A stretch of 64,000 bases of DNA from Cyclobacterium sp. Its GTDB lineage: Bacteria > Bacteroidota > Bacteroidia > Cytophagales > Cyclobacteriaceae. Positions 15,772 to 25,750 of the stretch are shown here, piece by piece. Numbering within the stretch: position 1 is the first letter of the stretch; every line of letters begins with the position of its first letter. The stretch covers positions 62,001 to 126,000 of the forward strand of contig NZ_JABURL010000023.1 in the NCBI RefSeq assembly GCF_014762705.1. Reading direction: 5' to 3'. The translations under genes were made by a program, and so were the position numbers. Below the pieces are notes generated by a model. It worked only from the letters and a program-made list of their open reading frames with translations, was not told the origin of the DNA and made no database searches.

Positions 15772-17097
15772 TTATTTAGGAGATTGTACCAGCCCGGCAC
15801 CCACATCCCTGACAGGCAAAGGTAAAGCTCTGGCTTGGGCTACGAGTTTGTCCCAAACCTCACGGGCAGTGGCCTCCGGAAAGGCTTCCAACAGCTGCGC
15901 TGCCACCCCTGCCACAAATGGGGTAGCCATACTGGTACCACTAAGAATAGCATATTCCTGTGGAGTCTTCCATGAGCTGAAAACTTCCACACCCGGACCA
16001 GCTATATCCACCAGACCCCCATTTGGATTCAGTCCCCCACAGGAAAAGTCGGCTATTTTCGAACGCCGGTCCAATGCACCTACTGCAAGGATATTGGGAC
16101 AATTGGCCGGATGGTTTACTGCACTGATCCTTCCCTGAGATCGGCGGCTGTCGTTTCCTGCCGCACCGATAATCAATGTGCCCATATCCATGGCCTTGCC
16201 GGCAAGCTCATTGTAAATATTGGAATAGTTGCTGTCTTCCTCCACAGAGGCACCAAGAGACATGGATATCACCCGGCATCCTTCCTCCACCGCCCATTCC
16301 ATCCCAGCAAGGATGCCGCTATCGCTTCCTACCCCTGCATTGGAAAGGACCTTGCCTACATATAAGTTTGCTTCCGATGCAGTACCATAGCGTATACCGC
16401 TTTCGCCCCTGGTGCCTCCGACAGCAATACCCGCGCAGTGTGTTCCGTGTCCATTTACATCATCCACAGATTCCCCCCGGATAAAAGACTTGGTCACCAT
16501 TTGCCTGGATGCAAAATCCGGATGGGCCAGGTACATTCCTGTATCCAGTACTGCGAGCTTTACTCCCTTGCCGGTAAAAGAATTTGCTAAAGTGTCCAAC
16601 GCATGCAATCCCCAATAGGCCTCCCCGGTGTTTTCAAAAACGGGAGGACTTTCGGGCAGAGGATCTTTTGGAGCGGGATCCGGATCAACTTCAGGCGGAT
16701 CTTTCTTTATGCCAAACAAACGGCAAAGCATTTGCCAGAGCAATACGCCAAAATTACTGCTGCGGGGTCCATCAAGGGCATAAAGGTAACGTTCGGGTTC
16801 CTCATATTGAAAACTCCTGCGGGCATACAGCAGAGATTTGATTTGTTCTTCATGGTTGGCATTGATAACGGCAATTCGAAATTTCTCGAAAACTATCCCA
16901 TCACCCTCCTCAAAGGCTTTTATGTAGTCTTCTTCGTGGCTTTTGTAGGCACTGGAAGGTGCCAACCGCAAGGCCGCTCCCGATGCTTCGGCATCAATAT
17001 TTTTCATGCTGGCATCAGGGGAAAGCATGACCAGTTTTTTACCGGTATACTTAGGTCGATCCCCGGTAGGGACTTGAAAGGAGGTGTAGGGATCCAT
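15772..17097 (-). CDS. S8 family (subtilisin-like) serine peptidase without signal peptide
   Basis: A 441-residue subtilase. The triad is Asp185 (LAVLDTG), His217 (NGHGTHCAG) and Ser389 (LSGTSMATPFVAG), with the oxyanion Asn315 in GAAGND. The N-terminal 108 residues look like an I9-type prodomain of their own (RIAVINANHEEQIKSLL, ending EPERYLYAL). A proline- and acid-rich linker at 131-155 separates it from the catalytic domain. No signal peptide or membrane helix precedes it, so it is either cytoplasmic or exported by an unusual route. It is directly followed by a second, separate I9-like gene (15526-15756). Cleavage targets are unknown; autoprocessing near residues 108-115 is likely from family knowledge. 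Confidence 0.92.
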   Translation of the reverse strand: MDPYTSFQVPTGDRPKYTGKKLVMLSPDASMKNIDAEASGAALRLAPSSAYKSHEEDYIKAFEEGDGIVFEKFRIAVINANHEEQIKSLLYARRSFQYEEPERYLYALDGPRSSNFGVLLWQMLCRLFGIKKDPPEVDPDPAPKDPLPESPPVFENTGEAYWGLHALDTLANSFTGKGVKLAVLDTGMYLAHPDFASRQMVTKSFIRGESVDDVNGHGTHCAGIAVGGTRGESGIRYGTASEANLYVGKVLSNAGVGSDSGILAGMEWAVEEGCRVISMSLGASVEEDSNYSNIYNELAGKAMDMGTLIIGAAGNDSRRSQGRISAVNHPANCPNILAVGALDRRSKIADFSCGGLNPNGGLVDIAGPGVEVFSSWKTPQEYAILSGTSMATPFVAGVAAQLLEAFPEATAREVWDKLVAQARALPLPVRDVGAGLVQSPK

Positions 17098-17154
17098 TTT
17101 TCAGGGATTGGTTGTATAAAGGGTTTTGAACTTCAAAAAGTTACGTATTTTCCT

Positions 17155-17553
17155 TCAAAAAAACCAGGGCTTGCTGTTCAGAATTTGTATTACCACTGGA
17201 AGGTCTGCGGCAGCCCAATCTAATCCCGGCAGGTTTTTGGGAATTATCCACCGGTAAGCAAGATGTTCTTTCAGTCTCACCTCCTCCTTCCCGATCCTGG
17301 CCCAATAAGGTATCAGGCAAATGGTAAATGCGCCATAGTCATGGTGAACTGGCTGCATCCTGATCTCCGGTTGGATATTCAGGGCCAATTCTTCCCGGAT
17401 TTCCCGGATTAGTCCTTCCGCTTCTGTTTCCCCTGCCTCCAGCTTTCCTCCCGGGAATTCCCATTTCAGTGGCATTCGCATCTTTTCGGAGCGTTGCACG
17501 GCAAGGATTTCATTTTGAGGGTTGCAGATGACAGCACAAGTAACCTGTAGCAT
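17155..17553 (-). CDS. Nudix hydrolase, MutT-like nucleoside triphosphate pyrophosphohydrolase
   Basis: A 132-residue Nudix protein. The Nudix box is complete: GGKLEAGE, then seven residues, then REIREELAL, which places the metal-binding glutamates in REIREE. The VTCAVICNPQNEILAVQRS start and the WEFPGGK strand resemble MutT and other (d)NTP pyrophosphatases that clean damaged nucleotides such as 8-oxo-dGTP. Length equals that of E. coli MutT. It lies 57 bases upstream of the subtilase start on the same strand; whether they share a transcript is unclear. Exact substrate is not readable from the motif. Confidence 0.88.
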   Translation of the reverse strand: MLQVTCAVICNPQNEILAVQRSEKMRMPLKWEFPGGKLEAGETEAEGLIREIREELALNIQPEIRMQPVHHDYGAFTICLIPYWARIGKEEVRLKEHLAYRWIIPKNLPGLDWAAADLPVVIQILNSKPWFF

Positions 17554-17654
17554 AATTATAAGTTAGAATTCAAAATGGATCCACTCAATTTTTTTAAAAA
17601 AGAGCGTCTTCCACAAAACAATAAAAAAAAAGCTTTATTTTTATACCCAGACAA

Positions 17655-17727
17655 GCGGGTGTAGCTCAGTTGGCAGAGCGTCAGCTTCCCAAGCTGAAGG
17701 CCGTCGGTTCGAACCCGATTACCCGCT
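17655..17727 (+). tRNA. tRNA-Gly (anticodon CCC)
   Basis: The cloverleaf is complete. The acceptor is GCGGGTG (17655-17661) with TACCCGC (17720-17726), the D stem GCTC/GAGC, the anticodon stem TCAGC/GCTGA around the loop TTCCCAA, and the T stem GTCGG/CCGAT around TTCGAAC. The anticodon at 17688-17690 is CCC, reading the Gly codon GGG. The discriminator base is T, usual for bacterial tRNA-Gly, and the CCA end is not encoded. Confidence 0.95.
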
Positions 17728-17820
17728 CTATATCTGTAAAAGAACCCATGTTCATTTTTCCCGACTAATTTATTATTGATCCTTTTGTTCTGTTCGTTCA
17801 ACATTAACATGAATTGGTTA

Positions 17821-17866
17821 ATAACAAAAAAGCCTTCGAAAGTAATTTCGAAGGCTTTTTTGTTAT
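17821..17866. terminator. Bidirectional intrinsic terminator (ppc and tRNA-Gly)
   Basis: A perfect 21-bp inverted repeat with core AGCCTTCGAAA and a GTAA loop, flanked by A6 on the left and T6 on the right, works in both directions. It ends the leftward ppc transcript, whose stop is 15 bases away, and any rightward transcript of the tRNA. Confidence 0.88.
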
Positions 17867-17880
17867 TGCTGAGGCAGGCA

Positions 17881-20433
17881 TCAGGCTGCATTTCTTGCGG
17901 CGTTGATAATGCCAAACATGGTTCTAAGTATCAATTTCTGCAAGTCAGCATCTTCCTTGCCTTTTTCCAGGATAGTCTGTATCGCATATTGCTGAATGGT
18001 GATCAGTGGCAATACAATTTTTTCCCGAATCCCTATAGATTCTCTGCTCAATGGACTGTCTTCCAATAGGTTGCTCATGCCAGCTACTTTAAGAATTTGT
18101 TCGTAAGCCCTTTGGTATTCACCATACATGAGTTCCCAGAATCCCCCAAATTGGGCATCGTCCTTCAAATAAGCCGTCGCAGGATAAAAGGCTTTGGCCA
18201 GGGACTGCATGGAATTGCCTAAAAGGGATTTGAAAAACAGGGAATCCTTATACAATTGCTGTACTTCTTGCAATTTGCCCCTCTTCTCCATTTCTTCGAT
18301 TGCCTTACCCACGCCAAAGAATCCGGGAATATTTTGTTTCATCTGCGCCCAGGCACCTACAAAAGGTATGGCCCTGAGGTCTTCAAATTTCATGCTTCCC
18401 CCTTTGCTCCGCTTTACCGGCCTTGATCCGATATTTGTCATACCGAAGAATTTCAGTGGGGTCACCTTTTCCAGGTAAGGCACAAACTGAGGATGATTCT
18501 TTAACTCCTTGTATTCCTGGTAGCTGATATCTGCCATTTCATCAATCAATGCTTTTTGTTTTTTGGTAAGGCTGTTTTCGCTGGATGGATACAGGTGACT
18601 TTCCATTCCGGCACTGAGTAGCTGCTCCAGGTTATAGGCACAACTCACAGGTTTACCGTAATTAGAGCTGATGGTTTGGCCCTGTATGGTAATCTGGATT
18701 TCTCTGTTTTCCACGTTTGGTCCCAGGGAAGCATAAAAATTGTGGGTATTTCCACCACCACGTGCCGGAGGCCCCCCTCTACCATCAAAGAAGACCACAT
18801 CAATTCCTTCTTCTCTGGCAACCAGAGTCAACTCCTCTTTGGCCCGTAAAATGGACCAGTTGGCCCGGATGTATCCTCCATCTTTTGTCCCATCCGAAAA
18901 TCCCAACATGATGGTCTGTTTGTTGCCCCTCTTGTGCAAATGATCCCTGTATGTTTTATTGTGGTACAAAGATTTCATCACAACCGGAGCGGCAGCCAGG
19001 TCATCTATAGTTTCAAATAATGGTACGATATCCAGAAACAGGTCCCCGTCTTTAGATAAAATCAGTTTATTTAGCTGAAACACTTCCAGTACATGAAGGG
19101 CCGATTGATTATTGGATATAATGTATCGGTGACATCCCATAGGGCCATTGCTTTTTTGGATGTAGGCGATGGAAGCGATGCTTTCAAGCATCTCTCTATG
19201 GAAATCATCCTCAAGAGAGTCAGTAGCTGGTAATTTTTCGGTGGCCAACACTTTCTCTATCTTACTTTCTTCGGTACCCTTATGATAGGTTTCAAGTGCT
19301 TTTTCCCCTTCACTTTTGCTGATAATGGCATCCCAAAGGCTATCATGTTTTCTACTGTCCTGCCGGACATCCATACTTGCGAAGTGGAAACCAAAGACCC
19401 TTACTTTTAAAATGAACTCATCCAAAAGTTCCAAAGATAGGCCTCCATGATCTTCTATGATACCTTTTCTTGCCTGATAAAGTATATCAAGCAAATCATT
19501 TTTTGATTGAAAAACTTCTCCCTGCCCTCCAAAAAGGGTGTTGTAAATACCTTTCTCCGCTTTGATGAGATGGCTTTCGACATTATAGAATGTTAATCTC
19601 CTTCTTACTTTGCGGATGTCTCTGTAATAACATTTCAGTATGCTGTTTTGAAGCTTATCTGCCACTTTTTTGGTAATATCGTGGGTCACATAGGGATTGC
19701 CATCCCTGTCTCCTCCTGGCCAAAAGCCTACTTTCAGCAAATTGGGGTTTTCCCAGTCATGCAGCGGAATATTCAATTGATTCAGCATCCGAATCATGAT
19801 ATCAGAAATACCCGGATAAAAGACATATTCTAAAAACCAGGTAAGACTGACAGCTTCCTCATAGGGAGAGGGCTTTTCCTTATTGATAAAGGGTGTTTTT
19901 CCCAGCTGCCTCAACAACAAATCAATGTCTCCCAAATCATTCTTTCTGATGGCTTGTTCCAGGTCAGTAATGATGGCCAGCACATTTCCCGGGTAAAATT
20001 GGGTGGGGTGCGCCGTCAAAGTAAGGCGGACTGAAAAATTCTGCAATTTTTGTATCAGCTCTTCTCTTTTATGGTCAGTTTCTGCACGGGAAATCAGGGA
20101 GCTCATGGTTCCCTTTCCCTTAATATCATTGAATTTTTCAAAAGCCGCATCTTCAATAGAATCAAACAATACTACCTGTCGTTCAATGTATTGAACCATT
20201 TTGAACAGGAGGTCATGTCTGTCTTTCTCAGGTTTCTCGGACATGAGTTCCTCGAAAAACTGATGGATGATTTCTTTGGGTGTTTTGTTTTTCTTAAAGC
20301 CACTTTGACACGCTTCAGATAAGATCGGTAACAAGGTACCTGTTCTGTATATCTGGTCAAAGGGCAGATCTAAGAACAGACTGTTATAGATGGTAAAGCG
20401 TTTAGCAACTTCAGTTTCGTAGATGTTTGCCAT
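17881..20433 (-). CDS. ppc: Phosphoenolpyruvate carboxylase
   Basis: Carboxylates phosphoenolpyruvate with bicarbonate to oxaloacetate, feeding the citric acid cycle. The catalytic signatures are present: LTLTAHPTQ (active-site His) near residue 150, GFWPGGDRDGNP near 245, and the mobile loop FFDGRGGPPARGGGNTH. The length of about 850 residues is a little below E. coli's 883. The chain ends RNAA instead of the usual RNTG; the C-terminal residues contribute to the active site in other PEPCs, so this is a small deviation. I start at ATG 20433 (MANIYE); a further ATG at 20463 is possible. It ends at a strong bidirectional terminator and is divergent from the mrp operon. Confidence 0.96.
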   Translation of the reverse strand: MANIYETEVAKRFTIYNSLFLDLPFDQIYRTGTLLPILSEACQSGFKKNKTPKEIIHQFFEELMSEKPEKDRHDLLFKMVQYIERQVVLFDSIEDAAFEKFNDIKGKGTMSSLISRAETDHKREELIQKLQNFSVRLTLTAHPTQFYPGNVLAIITDLEQAIRKNDLGDIDLLLRQLGKTPFINKEKPSPYEEAVSLTWFLEYVFYPGISDIMIRMLNQLNIPLHDWENPNLLKVGFWPGGDRDGNPYVTHDITKKVADKLQNSILKCYYRDIRKVRRRLTFYNVESHLIKAEKGIYNTLFGGQGEVFQSKNDLLDILYQARKGIIEDHGGLSLELLDEFILKVRVFGFHFASMDVRQDSRKHDSLWDAIISKSEGEKALETYHKGTEESKIEKVLATEKLPATDSLEDDFHREMLESIASIAYIQKSNGPMGCHRYIISNNQSALHVLEVFQLNKLILSKDGDLFLDIVPLFETIDDLAAAPVVMKSLYHNKTYRDHLHKRGNKQTIMLGFSDGTKDGGYIRANWSILRAKEELTLVAREEGIDVVFFDGRGGPPARGGGNTHNFYASLGPNVENREIQITIQGQTISSNYGKPVSCAYNLEQLLSAGMESHLYPSSENSLTKKQKALIDEMADISYQEYKELKNHPQFVPYLEKVTPLKFFGMTNIGSRPVKRSKGGSMKFEDLRAIPFVGAWAQMKQNIPGFFGVGKAIEEMEKRGKLQEVQQLYKDSLFFKSLLGNSMQSLAKAFYPATAYLKDDAQFGGFWELMYGEYQRAYEQILKVAGMSNLLEDSPLSRESIGIREKIVLPLITIQQYAIQTILEKGKEDADLQKLILRTMFGIINAARNAA

Positions 20434-20677
20434 GGTTGATGGGATTAATTTTAATCTTTCCAATTATCCAAAAATGCACATTTTTTTCCTTCTATGCATT
20501 ATTTATAAGGCATAATTTCAATATCAAAAATAGATTACGGATTTATTTTCCTTACTGTCAGGATCTTATTATCTATCTCATGCGACCCACTCATGGATTC
20601 AGAGGCAGGGTTCCCCGCCAATCGAATATTTTTTTGTATTTTAGGCTTTCGAAAACCAACATTTTAATCAACCGCTG

Positions 20678-22984
20678 ATGTTAATCGCAGTAACTTCTGG
20701 ATTTGTTTTTGCTTTGGTAATCCCCCTGATCATGGGTAGGCTAAAATCAAAATCCACACTTTGGGCGGCATTGTTACCGCTTTCGATTTTTGTGTTTTTT
20801 CTCTCCATCTTGCCTGAAATTCAGGATAATGGACACATAAGGGTCAGTTATCAGTGGGTCCCTTCCATTGGGGTCAATCTTGATTTCTACCTGGATGGCT
20901 TGTCCATGTTGTTTGTTCTGTTGATCAGTGGTATTGGAACGCTGGTTTTTATTTATACTTCGGCTTATTTGAAAGGGCACCATTTTCTGGATCGTTTTTA
21001 TGCCTACTTGTCCATGTTTATGGCTTCCATGCTTGGCCTGGTATTATCAGACAATATTTACACCCTATTTATCTTTTGGGAACTCACCAGTATCAGTTCC
21101 TTTTTTCTGATAGGTTTCAATAATGACAGCGAGGCGTCCCGGAAATCCGCTCTTACCGCATTGGCCATTACCGGTATTGGAGGCTTATTCCTTTTGGCAG
21201 CTATGGTAGGGCTAGGTCATGTTACTCAGCTCAATCAGATTTCCGCCATGTCATCCCTTTCTGAAGTCATTCAAGGAAACAACTTATATGGTTGGATACT
21301 GCTGTTTCTTTTTTTAGCTGCCTTTACCAAATCCGCCCAGTTTCCTTTTCATTTTTGGTTGCCAGGAGCTATGAAGGCACCTACCCCGGTTTCTACCTAC
21401 CTGCACTCTGCCACCATGGTTAAGGCAGGGATTTATCTACTGGCTCGTTTCACCCCGGTATTGGGAAATCACGAATGGTGGAATGGCCCATTGATTATTG
21501 TGGGGGCTATTACCATGGTTTATGCAGCCATTCATGCCTTGTTCCGCCTGGACTTGAAGGGAATCCTTGCCTATTCTACCATTTCAGCACTAGGAATTTT
21601 GGTGTTTCTAATTGGTCTGGGCTCTTCTGCCGCTCTTTTGGCAGCTGCTATTTTTATTCTGGTACATGCCTTGTACAAAGCCACTCTTTTCCTGGTGACA
21701 GGAATTATTGACCATGAAACGGGAACCAGGGATGTGAGCCAGCTACGGGGTTTGAATAAGGTCATGCTTCCGGTAGGGATTGCAGCCCTGCTGGCGGCCA
21801 TTTCCAATGCCGGTATACCTCCCTCTTTTGGTTTTGTTGGCAAAGACCTGATTTATGCAGCCACGCTGGGCATGGGTGATCTGGCATGGCCACTGACCAT
21901 CCTGGCCATCATCACCAATGTAGCCCTCTTGTTTGCCGGTTTCCTGGCAGGGATCAAGCCTTTTTTTGGGAAATTACCTGAACGATTCCAAAACCTGCAT
22001 CTTCCTGGTCCTGCCATGTATGCACCCCCATTATTACTTGGGATATTATGTATTTTGTTTGGGTTGGCACCTTTTTTATTGGAAATTAGCCTGATCCATC
22101 CGGTGGTGGCAGGTCTCACGGGGACAGATCCCGATTTTCACCTGCAGTTGTGGCATGGGTTTAATTTGATTCTTCTCCTGAGTGTCATTACTATAGGTTC
22201 AGGAACTGCACTCTACTTTATTTTAAAACCATCTGAAAATTTATTGTCCAAAGTCAACGCATTTGAGGGCATTTCTCCTGAGTCCATTGTAAGGTTGATC
22301 TCCAGGGGATTTGCCAAATTCAGTAGCGGATGGACAAGATTTTTTCAAAATGGCTACCTCCGATACTACTTGATTACCATTTTGGGTTTTATTTCGCTAA
22401 TGCTGGCCTACCGCCTTTTTACCGGGATTACCTTATATGTAGATACAAGCACCATGACAACCGTTACTTTTTATGAGGCGGTGGTATTAATAATCATGGC
22501 AGTAGCCATTTTTTTCACGGTATTTTCCAAGTCCAGACTCGTGGCCGTAGCTTCCATGGGAGTGGTGGGTTACTCATTTTGCCTCATCTTTCTTTTTTAT
22601 TCAGCTCCTGATCTGGCCATGACTCAATTTTCCATTGATACCTTAACGGTGATCTTATTTGTTTTGGTGCTGTATAATTTACCCAAATATTTAAAATTAT
22701 CTGATACCAGAGACAGAATCCGGGATGGCCTGCTTTCTCTGGCATTTGGAACGCTTATCAGTATCCTTACCCTGGAAGTGATGAACGAGACGGTAAGCAA
22801 AGAGACCAGTCAGTATTACGCAGAAAATGCCTATATCCTTGGAAAAGGAAAGAATGTTGTGAATGTTATATTGGTGGATTTCAGGGGTTTTGATACCATG
22901 GTCGAAATCACTGTTTTGGCCATAGCGGCCATTGGCGTATTTGGCTTGTTGAAATTACACCTAAGAAGTACAGAAAAAGAATAG
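20678..22984 (+). CDS. mrpA: Na+/H+ antiporter subunit A (Mrp/Mnh)
   Basis: The largest subunit of the multi-subunit cation/proton antiporter, homologous to NuoL of complex I. 768 residues and about 20 helices. The proton-channel core of the NuoL type is recognisable from YTLFIFWELTSISSFFLIG, from KSAQFPFHFWLPGAMKAPTPVS with the conserved Lys and surrounding His/Pro, and from the broken helix region near LVHALYKATLFL. The C-terminal MrpA-specific part carries SAPDLAMTQFSIDTLTVIL. Only three bases separate its stop from mrpB. It exports Na+ in exchange for protons and supports pH and salt tolerance. Confidence 0.95.
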   Translation: MLIAVTSGFVFALVIPLIMGRLKSKSTLWAALLPLSIFVFFLSILPEIQDNGHIRVSYQWVPSIGVNLDFYLDGLSMLFVLLISGIGTLVFIYTSAYLKGHHFLDRFYAYLSMFMASMLGLVLSDNIYTLFIFWELTSISSFFLIGFNNDSEASRKSALTALAITGIGGLFLLAAMVGLGHVTQLNQISAMSSLSEVIQGNNLYGWILLFLFLAAFTKSAQFPFHFWLPGAMKAPTPVSTYLHSATMVKAGIYLLARFTPVLGNHEWWNGPLIIVGAITMVYAAIHALFRLDLKGILAYSTISALGILVFLIGLGSSAALLAAAIFILVHALYKATLFLVTGIIDHETGTRDVSQLRGLNKVMLPVGIAALLAAISNAGIPPSFGFVGKDLIYAATLGMGDLAWPLTILAIITNVALLFAGFLAGIKPFFGKLPERFQNLHLPGPAMYAPPLLLGILCILFGLAPFLLEISLIHPVVAGLTGTDPDFHLQLWHGFNLILLLSVITIGSGTALYFILKPSENLLSKVNAFEGISPESIVRLISRGFAKFSSGWTRFFQNGYLRYYLITILGFISLMLAYRLFTGITLYVDTSTMTTVTFYEAVVLIIMAVAIFFTVFSKSRLVAVASMGVVGYSFCLIFLFYSAPDLAMTQFSIDTLTVILFVLVLYNLPKYLKLSDTRDRIRDGLLSLAFGTLISILTLEVMNETVSKETSQYYAENAYILGKGKNVVNVILVDFRGFDTMVEITVLAIAAIGVFGLLKLHLRSTEKE

Positions 22985-22987
22985 TAT

Positions 22988-23398
22988 ATGAAAACAATTA
23001 TATTTAAAACTGCTTCAGCTTACCTGCTCCCTTTGCTGTTACTGTTTTCAGTGTTTATTTTATTGAGAGGCCATTATCTTCCAGGTGGAGGATTTGTAGG
23101 CGGGCTGATGGCTGCTATCGCCTTCGTGATTCATTCTTTTGCCAATGGGATAGATAAGACCAAAAACATTATAAAATTTCACCCCGGATTTCTCATGCCT
23201 GTGGGATTGTTGCTGGCACTGACGGCAGGATCCTTGCCTTTGGCTTTCGGGGATACTTTTATGACAGGTCTTTGGATGAAGCAATCCGTGCCTGTGATTG
23301 GCTCGGTTGGTACGGCTTTGTTTTTTGATACAGGAGTGTACCTGGTGGTCATAGGAGTGACACTCACGATTATTTTCACCATATCTGAAGGCTTGTAA
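22988..23398 (+). CDS. mrpB: Na+/H+ antiporter subunit B
   Basis: A 136-residue membrane protein with four hydrophobic helices. The segment [18 protein letters not shown] is the MrpB hallmark (GH..PGGGF.GGL), followed by the second conserved part [15 protein letters not shown] and [13 protein letters not shown]. It is the second gene of the mrp operon; mrpC begins three bases after its stop. MrpB has no enzymatic motif of its own; from work on other Mrp complexes it is needed for assembly and ion exchange. Confidence 0.94.
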   Translation: MKTIIFKTASAYLLPLLLLFSVFILLRGHYLPGGGFVGGLMAAIAFVIHSFANGIDKTKNIIKFHPGFLMPVGLLLALTAGSLPLAFGDTFMTGLWMKQSVPVIGSVGTALFFDTGVYLVVIGVTLTIIFTISEGL

Positions 23399-23400
23399 GC

Positions 23401-23754
23401 ATGGAGATTTTGCTCGTAATCATCATAGGACTATTGTACGCCGCCGGCATTTACATGATGCTCAGAAGGAGCCTTGTGAAATTGATCATAGGTTTGATCC
23501 TGCTCGGAAATGGTGCCAACCTGCTTATTTTTTTATTGGGTAAAATTGTAAAAGGAGAGCCCCCCATCATTGCCGATACAGAGAAGATGCTGGGAGAAAT
23601 TTATGCAGACCCTGTTCCACAGGCCCTTATTCTTACCGCTATTGTCATTAGTTTTGGCCTGCAGGCATTCGCTATCATTCTCATTAAAAGAGCCTATAAA
23701 GTAGTTAAAACAGACGATCTGGACGAAATGAACGCAACCGACGAAGATTTATGA
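23401..23754 (+). CDS. mrpC: Na+/H+ antiporter subunit C (NuoK-like)
   Basis: A 117-residue, three-helix membrane protein homologous to Nuo[36 protein letters not shown] and [20 protein letters not shown] in the sequence are the conserved MrpC segments; the DPxPQALxLTAIVI block is diagnostic. The C-terminal 25 residues are acidic and cytoplasmic. The stop overlaps the start of mrpD by four bases (ATGA), a sign of translational coupling. Confidence 0.95.
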   Translation: MEILLVIIIGLLYAAGIYMMLRRSLVKLIIGLILLGNGANLLIFLLGKIVKGEPPIIADTEKMLGEIYADPVPQALILTAIVISFGLQAFAIILIKRAYKVVKTDDLDEMNATDEDL

Positions 23755-25259
23755 GCAACCCCTACATTGTTTTACCGGTAATTTTCCAGCTTTTTGTGGC
23801 AGTGGTTCTGATGTTTTCCTGGAACAGAAAAAACCTTCAAAAGCTGATCTCTGTGATCGGATCCCTGATTGCCTTGCTAATCAGCCTGCTTTTGCTTTTA
23901 AAAGTAAATCAGGATGGGATTCAGGCCATGCAGGCAGGAGGTTGGGTTGCCCCTTTCGGAATCACTTTTGTGGCCGATACTTTCAGCGCACTGCTGGTGC
24001 TGCTAACGGCAATTGCGGGACTGGCTGTCAGTGTGTTTTCTGTGGGGAGTATACGGAATGCAAGGATTAAGTTTGGATATTTTCCTATTTTGCATCTTTT
24101 GATCATGGGGTTGAGCGGTGCCTTCCTTACCGGTGATATTTTCAACCTTTACGTTTGGTTTGAAATCATTATCATTTCTTCCTTTGTACTGCTCACTATA
24201 GGAGGGGAAAAAGCCCAGATAGAGGGGGCCATCAAGTATGTCACCATGAATTTGCTGGCTTCTGTCATCTTCCTTACCGCTATCGCCATTTTGTATGGTT
24301 TGACGGGAAGTTTGAACATGGCAGATCTTTCGATTCAGGTTGCAGCCGTTGAAAATCGCGGACTGGTAAATGTGACAGCCATACTCTTCCTGATAGGTTT
24401 TGGGATCAAATCTGCAGTTTTCCCATTGTATTTTTGGCTCCCGGCTTCCTATCATACCCCTCCACCGGCCATTTCAGCTATTTTTGGTGGGTTACTAACC
24501 AAGGTGGGTGTATATGCCCTATTGCGGGTGTTCACCTTGATCTTCATCCCGGATGAATTCCTTACCTGGGTAATTTCCATCATGGCCATGTTGACCATTC
24601 TTACCGGAGGACTGGGAGCATTGATCCAAAATAATATGCGGAAAGTATTCAGTTACCTGATCATTTGCCATATTGGCTTTATGCTGGCCGGTCTTGGTAT
24701 TTACAGTGCTATTGCCATAGCCGGGGCGGTGTTTTATCTGGTTCATGACATCATGGTCAAAACCAACCTGTTTATGGTTAGTGGCTTGATATTCAAATTT
24801 AAAGGCACCTACTCCATGCGATTATTGGGCGGGTTTTACAAAGAACAGCCCCTGTTGAGCCTGTTGATGGCCATCCCTCTGTTTTCTTTGGTGGGGATAC
24901 CGCCACTCTCCGGCTTCTGGGGAAAATTGCTGCTCATCAAGGGTGCCATAGCAAGCTCAAATATTTTAATGATTGCCTTTATAATATTGGGAAGTTTCCT
25001 TACCTTATTCATTATAGCCAAATTATGGGCAGCCGTTTTTTGGAAGGATGGAGCCGAATTGCCAAGGAAAAAACACATCAAATACTTTGAAGAATTAAAA
25101 CCATTGAAAAAGAAAGCCATGATTGGTTCAATTGCTTTTTTATCGGTGATCTCTTTAGGCATTGGTTTCGGTGCAGAATGGATCATGCGCCTGTCCATGA
25201 CAATAGCGGAAAATCTGATGGATCCAACTCCATATATTCAGGCCGTTTTGGGAATTTAA
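23751..25259 (+). CDS. mrpD: Na+/H+ antiporter subunit D (NuoN/NuoM-like)
   Basis: A 502-residue antiporter-like subunit with about 14 helices. NuoM/N-type features are [17 protein letters not shown] with the conserved Glu, [19 protein letters not shown] with a Lys followed by His/Pro-rich sequence, and the broken-helix segment [13 protein letters not shown]. MrpA and MrpD together form the ion paths. It overlaps mrpC by four bases, and its own 3' end is separated from mrpE by 11 bases. No unusual feature is visible. Confidence 0.95.
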   Translation: MSNPYIVLPVIFQLFVAVVLMFSWNRKNLQKLISVIGSLIALLISLLLLLKVNQDGIQAMQAGGWVAPFGITFVADTFSALLVLLTAIAGLAVSVFSVGSIRNARIKFGYFPILHLLIMGLSGAFLTGDIFNLYVWFEIIIISSFVLLTIGGEKAQIEGAIKYVTMNLLASVIFLTAIAILYGLTGSLNMADLSIQVAAVENRGLVNVTAILFLIGFGIKSAVFPLYFWLPASYHTPPPAISAIFGGLLTKVGVYALLRVFTLIFIPDEFLTWVISIMAMLTILTGGLGALIQNNMRKVFSYLIICHIGFMLAGLGIYSAIAIAGAVFYLVHDIMVKTNLFMVSGLIFKFKGTYSMRLLGGFYKEQPLLSLLMAIPLFSLVGIPPLSGFWGKLLLIKGAIASSNILMIAFIILGSFLTLFIIAKLWAAVFWKDGAELPRKKHIKYFEELKPLKKKAMIGSIAFLSVISLGIGFGAEWIMRLSMTIAENLMDPTPYIQAVLGI

Positions 25260-25270
25260 ATCTAAGGAAA

Positions 25271-25750
25271 ATGATAAAAACCAGGTTTCTAAGCAATCTC
25301 CTGCTCTCCTTCATTTGGCTTGCGGTGACAGGAACATTCTCATTTGTAAATTTTGTTTTTGGATTCATCCTGAGCTTTTTCCTGATGTGGCTCATTTCCA
25401 AAGAAAGGGAAGAAAACAAATATTTCTACAGAGGTCCTAAACTAATTGCCTTCGTCTTTTTCTTTTTATACGAACTGATTAAGGCCAATCTTCAGGTGGC
25501 CTATGATGTGGTCACCCCCAGTTTTTACATGAAACCCGGGATTATACAAATACCGCTTACAGCAAAAACAGATCTGGAAATCACCCTGCTGGCCAATTTG
25601 ATTTCTCTTACACCAGGTACCCTGAGCCTGGACGTATCAGATGATAGAGAGGTGCTGTATGTGCATGCCATGTATGTACACGACAGGGAAGAATTTATAG
25701 CAGATATAAAAAATGGATTCGAACGCAAGTTATTGGAGATTTTGAGATGA
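25271..25750 (+). CDS. mrpE: Na+/H+ antiporter subunit E
   Basis: 159 residues with two to three N-terminal helices (FLSNLLLSFIWLAVTGTFSF, FVFGFILSFFLMWLI, LIAFVFFFLYELIKANLQVA) and a cytoplasmic tail. The stretch VVTPSFYMKPGI and the block LANLISLTPGTLSLDVSDD are the MrpE signature. The start is ATG 25271, preceded by AAGGAAA; the frame is open further upstream to 25178, but that would overlap mrpD. The last four bases overlap the mrpF start. A subunit required for complex stability. Confidence 0.94.
   Translation: MIKTRFLSNLLLSFIWLAVTGTFSFVNFVFGFILSFFLMWLISKEREENKYFYRGPKLIAFVFFFLYELIKANLQVAYDVVTPSFYMKPGIIQIPLTAKTDLEITLLANLISLTPGTLSLDVSDDREVLYVHAMYVHDREEFIADIKNGFERKLLEILR

Noticed and set aside
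16603-17223. 206-codon open frame on the plus strand
   Set aside because: It is antisense to the subtilase gene, which has a full catalytic triad; the plus frame has no recognisable family features and unlikely composition.
24003-24455. 150-codon open frame on the minus strand
   Set aside because: Lies fully inside mrpD, a certain gene; the sequence is unnaturally rich in His, Gln and Asn, as shadow frames of membrane genes are.
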